NCBI RefSeq assembly: GCF_009830105.1
Contig: NZ_WURB01000003.1
Span: forward strand, 124,001-188,000
Direction of reading: 5' to 3'
Length of the DNA: 64,000 nucleotides
Source of the DNA: Microvirga makkahensis
GTDB lineage: Bacteria > Pseudomonadota > Alphaproteobacteria > Rhizobiales > Beijerinckiaceae
Of the stretch, positions 61,120 to 64,000 are shown piece after piece. Under the pieces are notes generated by a model that saw only the letters and a program-made list of their open reading frames with translations, did no database searches and was not told where the DNA came from. Each line of letters starts with the position of its first letter. The first letter of the stretch is position 1. The position numbers were made by a program, and so were the translations under genes.

Positions 61120-62772
61120 CTACTCTTGGATTTCTTCAGGCTCCGGTCCCCATCGGCTAGGCCAAAAGCCCCACATCACGCCGTCCTTCAGGTACTGGCT
61201 GCGTCCGGTGGCGCGCATACGAATTTCGACGACGCCGCTCGGGTGGAACCTGATGCGCTCAATGAACTCGCGCAGGACCTGAGCGACCTTGGCGCGAAAA
61301 GCGAAGCGCTCGTCCTTCGGGACCTCGTCTAGTTGGTCGATGAGGTCTTTGAATTGTGCCGTCTGCTCAGGCCCCCAGGCTAACACCCGGATCGCCCTGA
61401 GGCGCTTCTCAAGCTCTGCGATCTCACCGGCCAGGAGTACCTTCTGGGCTTCGGCCTTGACGATGCGGTCCCTGGCGGTAGGGCTCAGATCGTACAGGTC
61501 CATCCACTGTTCGATCTTCAGGGTGAGGTCGCCGATTTCCAGTTGCTTGACCGCGATCTGGCGCTCCAGTTCCTTGATCTCGGGAGGAGGCGTGTCGTCA
61601 ACTCTTACGCCGTGGTCAGCGAACCATCCCACGATTTCACGCTCCAGCTTCACGTACCGGAACTTGAAATTGTTGTCGCATTGGCTGCGGCGGAGCCTTG
61701 AGCACCGAAGCATGGCATCCTGGCGCTGACCTTCGGGCTTATAGACCATCGTCTTGCCGCACTTGCCGCACTGGCTGAAACCGGAAAAAAGGTTGGAATA
61801 ATATTTCCCGCGCGGCCCTGCCGCGTTGGGCGTCCAGCCCTGGCCCCTGGCCTTGGTCAGTCGGGTCTCGGAAGCAGCTTGGGCCTTCAGCCACGTGTCC
61901 TCGTCGATGATGCGCGGGAAATAGTCTGTGATCGGATCGCCCATTGGGACCCGCTTCTTCTTCCGGACACCGTTTTCCTCGACCGTCTCCATACGCTTTG
62001 GCTGAAACCAGCCAGTAACAGCACGGCTCTGGATGACCTTCACGACCGTTCCACCGTGCCAACCGTCGCCCCAGTCACTGAAAGGAGGAATGCCATCTTC
62101 GTTCAGTCTAGACGCGATCTTGCCCTTGCCAATCCCGCCAATGAACTCGTCGAAGATGCGCTCGACGACCTTCACCCTATCCTCGATCAGGTCAAACCCA
62201 GTCCGCTTTTCGTTGAGTTTTAGCCAGAACGGCGCGCGAGCAGTGAGCTTCACTTCTGCGATCTGGCCGCGTTTCGTGTTCCACCTCTCGCGAAGGCGGT
62301 TCGCCTTTAGGGCACTCTCTTCATGCGCACGGGACATGATCGCGAGGCTGATGATCAGTTGGGTCCAGTCCTTTTTGATCGAGTCGCGGCTGTATTCGTA
62401 CCCGTCAGCCAACGTCACGAGGACAATCCCAGCCCTGATGATGCGAGAGAAAATTTCCAAGGCATCTAGGACGTGATCGCGGCTTAATCGGTCCAGCGAT
62501 TCCACAAGGAGATAAGAACCGCTGGCGATTTGGCCTTCCTCGACCATGGTGAGGAACTTGCCCAGCGCCCCATTCAGATTGGAGCCATCGAAAGCGGACA
62601 CGCCCATTTCACGCAGCGTAGTATCCAGAGATAGGCCACGCTTCTCGGCATACTCCTCCGAGGCCGCAAGCTGACGCCGAAGAGAATCGCCCTTGATTTG
62701 GCGAGCGGAACTCATCCGGATGTACGAATAGGCTTTCGGTCGGGTCTGGACAGGAGGGTTTACGTGCTTCAA
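61120..62772 (-). CDS. Large serine recombinase/integrase
   Basis: The 550-aa protein has an N-terminal resolvase domain (catalytic Ser21 in YSYIRMSSARQ; VESLDRLSRD; the Arg-rich LKANRLRERW helix), a recombinase domain (residues about 190-290, SRLNEDGIPPFSDWGDG, IQSRAVTGWFQPKR), a zinc ribbon (CGKCGKTM and RCSRLRRSQC) and a coiled-coil insert (IAVKQLEIGDLTLKIEQW and EAQKVLLAGEIAELEKRL). Such enzymes integrate elements at attB without host factors and need a directionality factor to excise. It starts with TTG at 62772, about 50 bp from the right end. This is presumably the enzyme that put the island into comEC. Confidence 0.95.
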   Translation of the reverse strand: MKHVNPPVQTRPKAYSYIRMSSARQIKGDSLRRQLAASEEYAEKRGLSLDTTLREMGVSAFDGSNLNGALGKFLTMVEEGQIASGSYLLVESLDRLSRDHVLDALEIFSRIIRAGIVLVTLADGYEYSRDSIKKDWTQLIISLAIMSRAHEESALKANRLRERWNTKRGQIAEVKLTARAPFWLKLNEKRTGFDLIEDRVKVVERIFDEFIGGIGKGKIASRLNEDGIPPFSDWGDGWHGGTVVKVIQSRAVTGWFQPKRMETVEENGVRKKKRVPMGDPITDYFPRIIDEDTWLKAQAASETRLTKARGQGWTPNAAGPRGKYYSNLFSGFSQCGKCGKTMVYKPEGQRQDAMLRCSRLRRSQCDNNFKFRYVKLEREIVGWFADHGVRVDDTPPPEIKELERQIAVKQLEIGDLTLKIEQWMDLYDLSPTARDRIVKAEAQKVLLAGEIAELEKRLRAIRVLAWGPEQTAQFKDLIDQLDEVPKDERFAFRAKVAQVLREFIERIRFHPSGVVEIRMRATGRSQYLKDGVMWGFWPSRWGPEPEEIQE

Positions 62773-62804
62773 TGTTGGCCCCGGTAGCTCTGGAATCGTT
62801 TAGT

Positions 62805-62817
62805 AATTTATCGGGTA
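62805..62817 (-). repeat. Right terminal inverted repeat (half of attP)
   Basis: The minus strand reads TACCCGATAAATT, identical to the left repeat at 52,997-53,009. It lies 7 bp inside the right crossover GT. Confidence 0.85.
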
Positions 62818-63714
62818 TCATTTGACGATGTGATAGATCCCCGCGGCACGCAGCACGTCGCTCGTGGCCTCGCCGATCAGCCCGCGCTTGCCGGTGACGA
62901 GCGCCGCGCCGACCCCACCCGCCGCGCCGCCGATGGAGGCCGCGATCCGGCGGGTCAGCGCGTTGCGCGCCTCGTCCACGCGGGCGGCAAGCCACAACCG
63001 CCAATCGGGCGGTGCGGCCGGCTCGATGCGGCGCACGGTGCCCGTGAAGGAGCCTACGGCACCGATCCCCTTGTAATAGGCGTCGCGGGCGAAATCGTAT
63101 CCCCCCGGCCAGGCGGGCTCCGGCGGCGGGAGCAGACGCACGGTTCCTGCGACGAACTCACCCGCGGAAAGCGCTTCGCCCTTGCGGACGGATACCCGTA
63201 CGAGCCGCGGCCGCGCCGCCTCGCCGATGCCCTGCAGAGACGCCACACGCAGCAGAATGCGCCTGCCCTGCTCCCGCTCCTCTACGGACTCGATGAAGCC
63301 CGTGACCGGCGCGATCACGATGCGCGTCAGCACGGGCGCAGCAACGGTGCGCGTCCGGATGATCCCCGCCGCAAACCCGGCAAAGACGGCCGCGAGGCCG
63401 ACGCTCAGGACAAGAGCGAAGAGGTTATGGCGCAACCACATGGCTGAAGCGCCACACACCGCCAAGGCGCCGAGCGGCGCCCAGAGGGAAGGCTCCTCGG
63501 CCTGGAAGAACAGGGAAACCCCAATGCCGAAGCAGACGGCAAGCCAGGGAAAGAGCCGCCGCTGTCCGATCTCCTGAGCAAGGCATCGCCCCAGCCAATC
63601 CCGCCAGTCCGGAATGCCCCAATCCACGGCCCGACCGGAGAGGTGCGACAGCGCGACGGTCCGCGCAACGCTGCGCGGGATCCGGCTGGGCTCTCCATTC
63701 TTGTCTTGCGTCAT
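62818..63714 (-). pseudogene. comEC: comEC, N-terminal fragment
   Basis: This frame encodes the first 296 or so residues of ComEC: a soluble N-terminus, membrane helices at about residues 52-110 (FPWLAVCFGIGVSLFF, LFALVLSVGLAAVFAGFAAG), the DUF4131/OB-like domain, and the start of the Competence domain (ALVTGKRGLIGEATSDVLRAAGIYHIV). After HIV it runs into the island and stops two codons later (AAA TGA). The missing continuation SISGLHMVLAAG is at 52,986 leftward, so the gene is interrupted and not otherwise decayed. It is divergent from gltX. Confidence 0.9.
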
Positions 63715-63832
63715 GGCTTTGGCTTAACGCGGGGGCGGTTGCATGCTAGACGAACCGACGCTTCGGCCCAAACCGCCCTGTGGATGAGCCGGACGAAGCC
63801 GAGCCTGTTGCCAAGGCCGCACAATCATTTGA

Positions 63833-64000
<168 letters not shown>

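Larger units (their letters stand above)
52989..62825. mobile_element. 9.8-kb large-serine-recombinase island inserted in comEC
   Basis: The element lies between the two comEC halves, spanning 9,837 bp from one crossover GT to the other. The comEC side of each junction shares GTC (bases 52,987-52,989 and 62,824-62,826, minus strand). Perfect 13-bp inverted repeats lie 7 bp inside each crossover. A 550-aa large serine recombinase starts about 50 bp from the right end and points into the element. Cargo in order: an unknown 219-aa protein, a GHKL-nuclease fusion, a tyrosine recombinase, an 85-aa protein, a Crp/Fnr regulator, a 122-aa protein, a receiver protein, a HUH protein, and 120-aa and 98-aa proteins. 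No phage structural or conjugation genes are present. I infer a compact integrative island rather than a prophage. Confidence 0.88.

Noticed and set aside
52997..62817. Transposon or IS interpretation of the 13-bp inverted ends
   Set aside because: There is no transposase and no target-site duplication beyond the shared core, and the repeats lie 7 bp inside the junction, symmetric about a GT, as in a serine-integrase att site.
52989..62825. Prophage interpretation of the island
   Set aside because: No capsid, tail, terminase, portal or lysis genes are present in 9.8 kb.
51607..63714. Two separate ComEC-like genes rather than one split gene
   Set aside because: The two fragments are complementary halves that rejoin in frame at HIV|SISGLH, so a single interrupted gene explains them best.

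Overview
The window is a high-GC chromosomal segment from an alphaproteobacterium of the Hyphomicrobiales (Rhizobiales). The gene families and gene order fit the Methylobacteriaceae, and Microvirga is plausible. This is judged from dusB-ntrBC-ntrYX-hfq-hflX-mazG, a pdhA-pdhB(lipoyl)-DUF5076-pdhC-lpdA-lipA block, a fused ispDF, a trpGDC-moaC-moeA run, and lexA/comEC/gltX. No database search was possible, so the genus is an inference.

Layout. 1-10,030: nitrogen two-component cascade (ntrB, ntrC, ntrY, ntrX) read leftward from dusB, then hfq and hflX, convergent with a mazG cut by the left edge. 10,138-14,471: ispDF and pncC/cinA facing a leftward lipA, P-loop and COQ10/RatA-like group, plus a GFA protein. 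14,700-23,483: a cupin, a small membrane protein, the whole pyruvate dehydrogenase set (lpdA, pdhC, DUF5076, pdhB, pdhA), ftsB and eno. 23,629-31,114: queF, an MFS carrier, kdsA, a DUF350 protein, a VOC protein, pyrG, secG, tpiA. 31,250-38,929: a rightward run of a PpiD/SurA-like foldase, trpE, trpG, trpD, trpC, moaC and moeA. 39,284-50,239: two very large leftward RTX/cadherin-type secreted proteins lying between moeA and lexA. 50,925-63,714: lexA with SOS boxes, then comEC broken in two. 63,857 to the right edge: start of gltX.

The most notable region is a 9.8-kb element inserted inside comEC. A large serine recombinase sits at one end. Perfect 13-bp inverted repeats lie just inside both ends. 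Rejoining the ends gives a symmetric attP-like site (13 bp, 7 bp, central GT, 7 bp, 13 bp), and rejoining the flanks restores the ComEC frame through the motif HIVSISGLHM. The cargo includes a 659-aa protein with an N-terminal GHKL ATPase fold and a C-terminal Shedu/DUF4263-like PD-(D/E)XK nuclease (a candidate single-gene anti-phage effector), a tyrosine recombinase, a Crp/Fnr regulator, a stand-alone receiver protein, a compact HUH/YxxK Rep-like protein and several unknown small proteins. I infer that this is an integrative mobile island carrying a defence-type gene, and that its excision could switch comEC back on.

I found no rRNA, tRNA or CRISPR array. Start codons were moved from the longest reading frame wherever a Shine-Dalgarno sequence or family alignment favoured an internal start, and each such case is noted.
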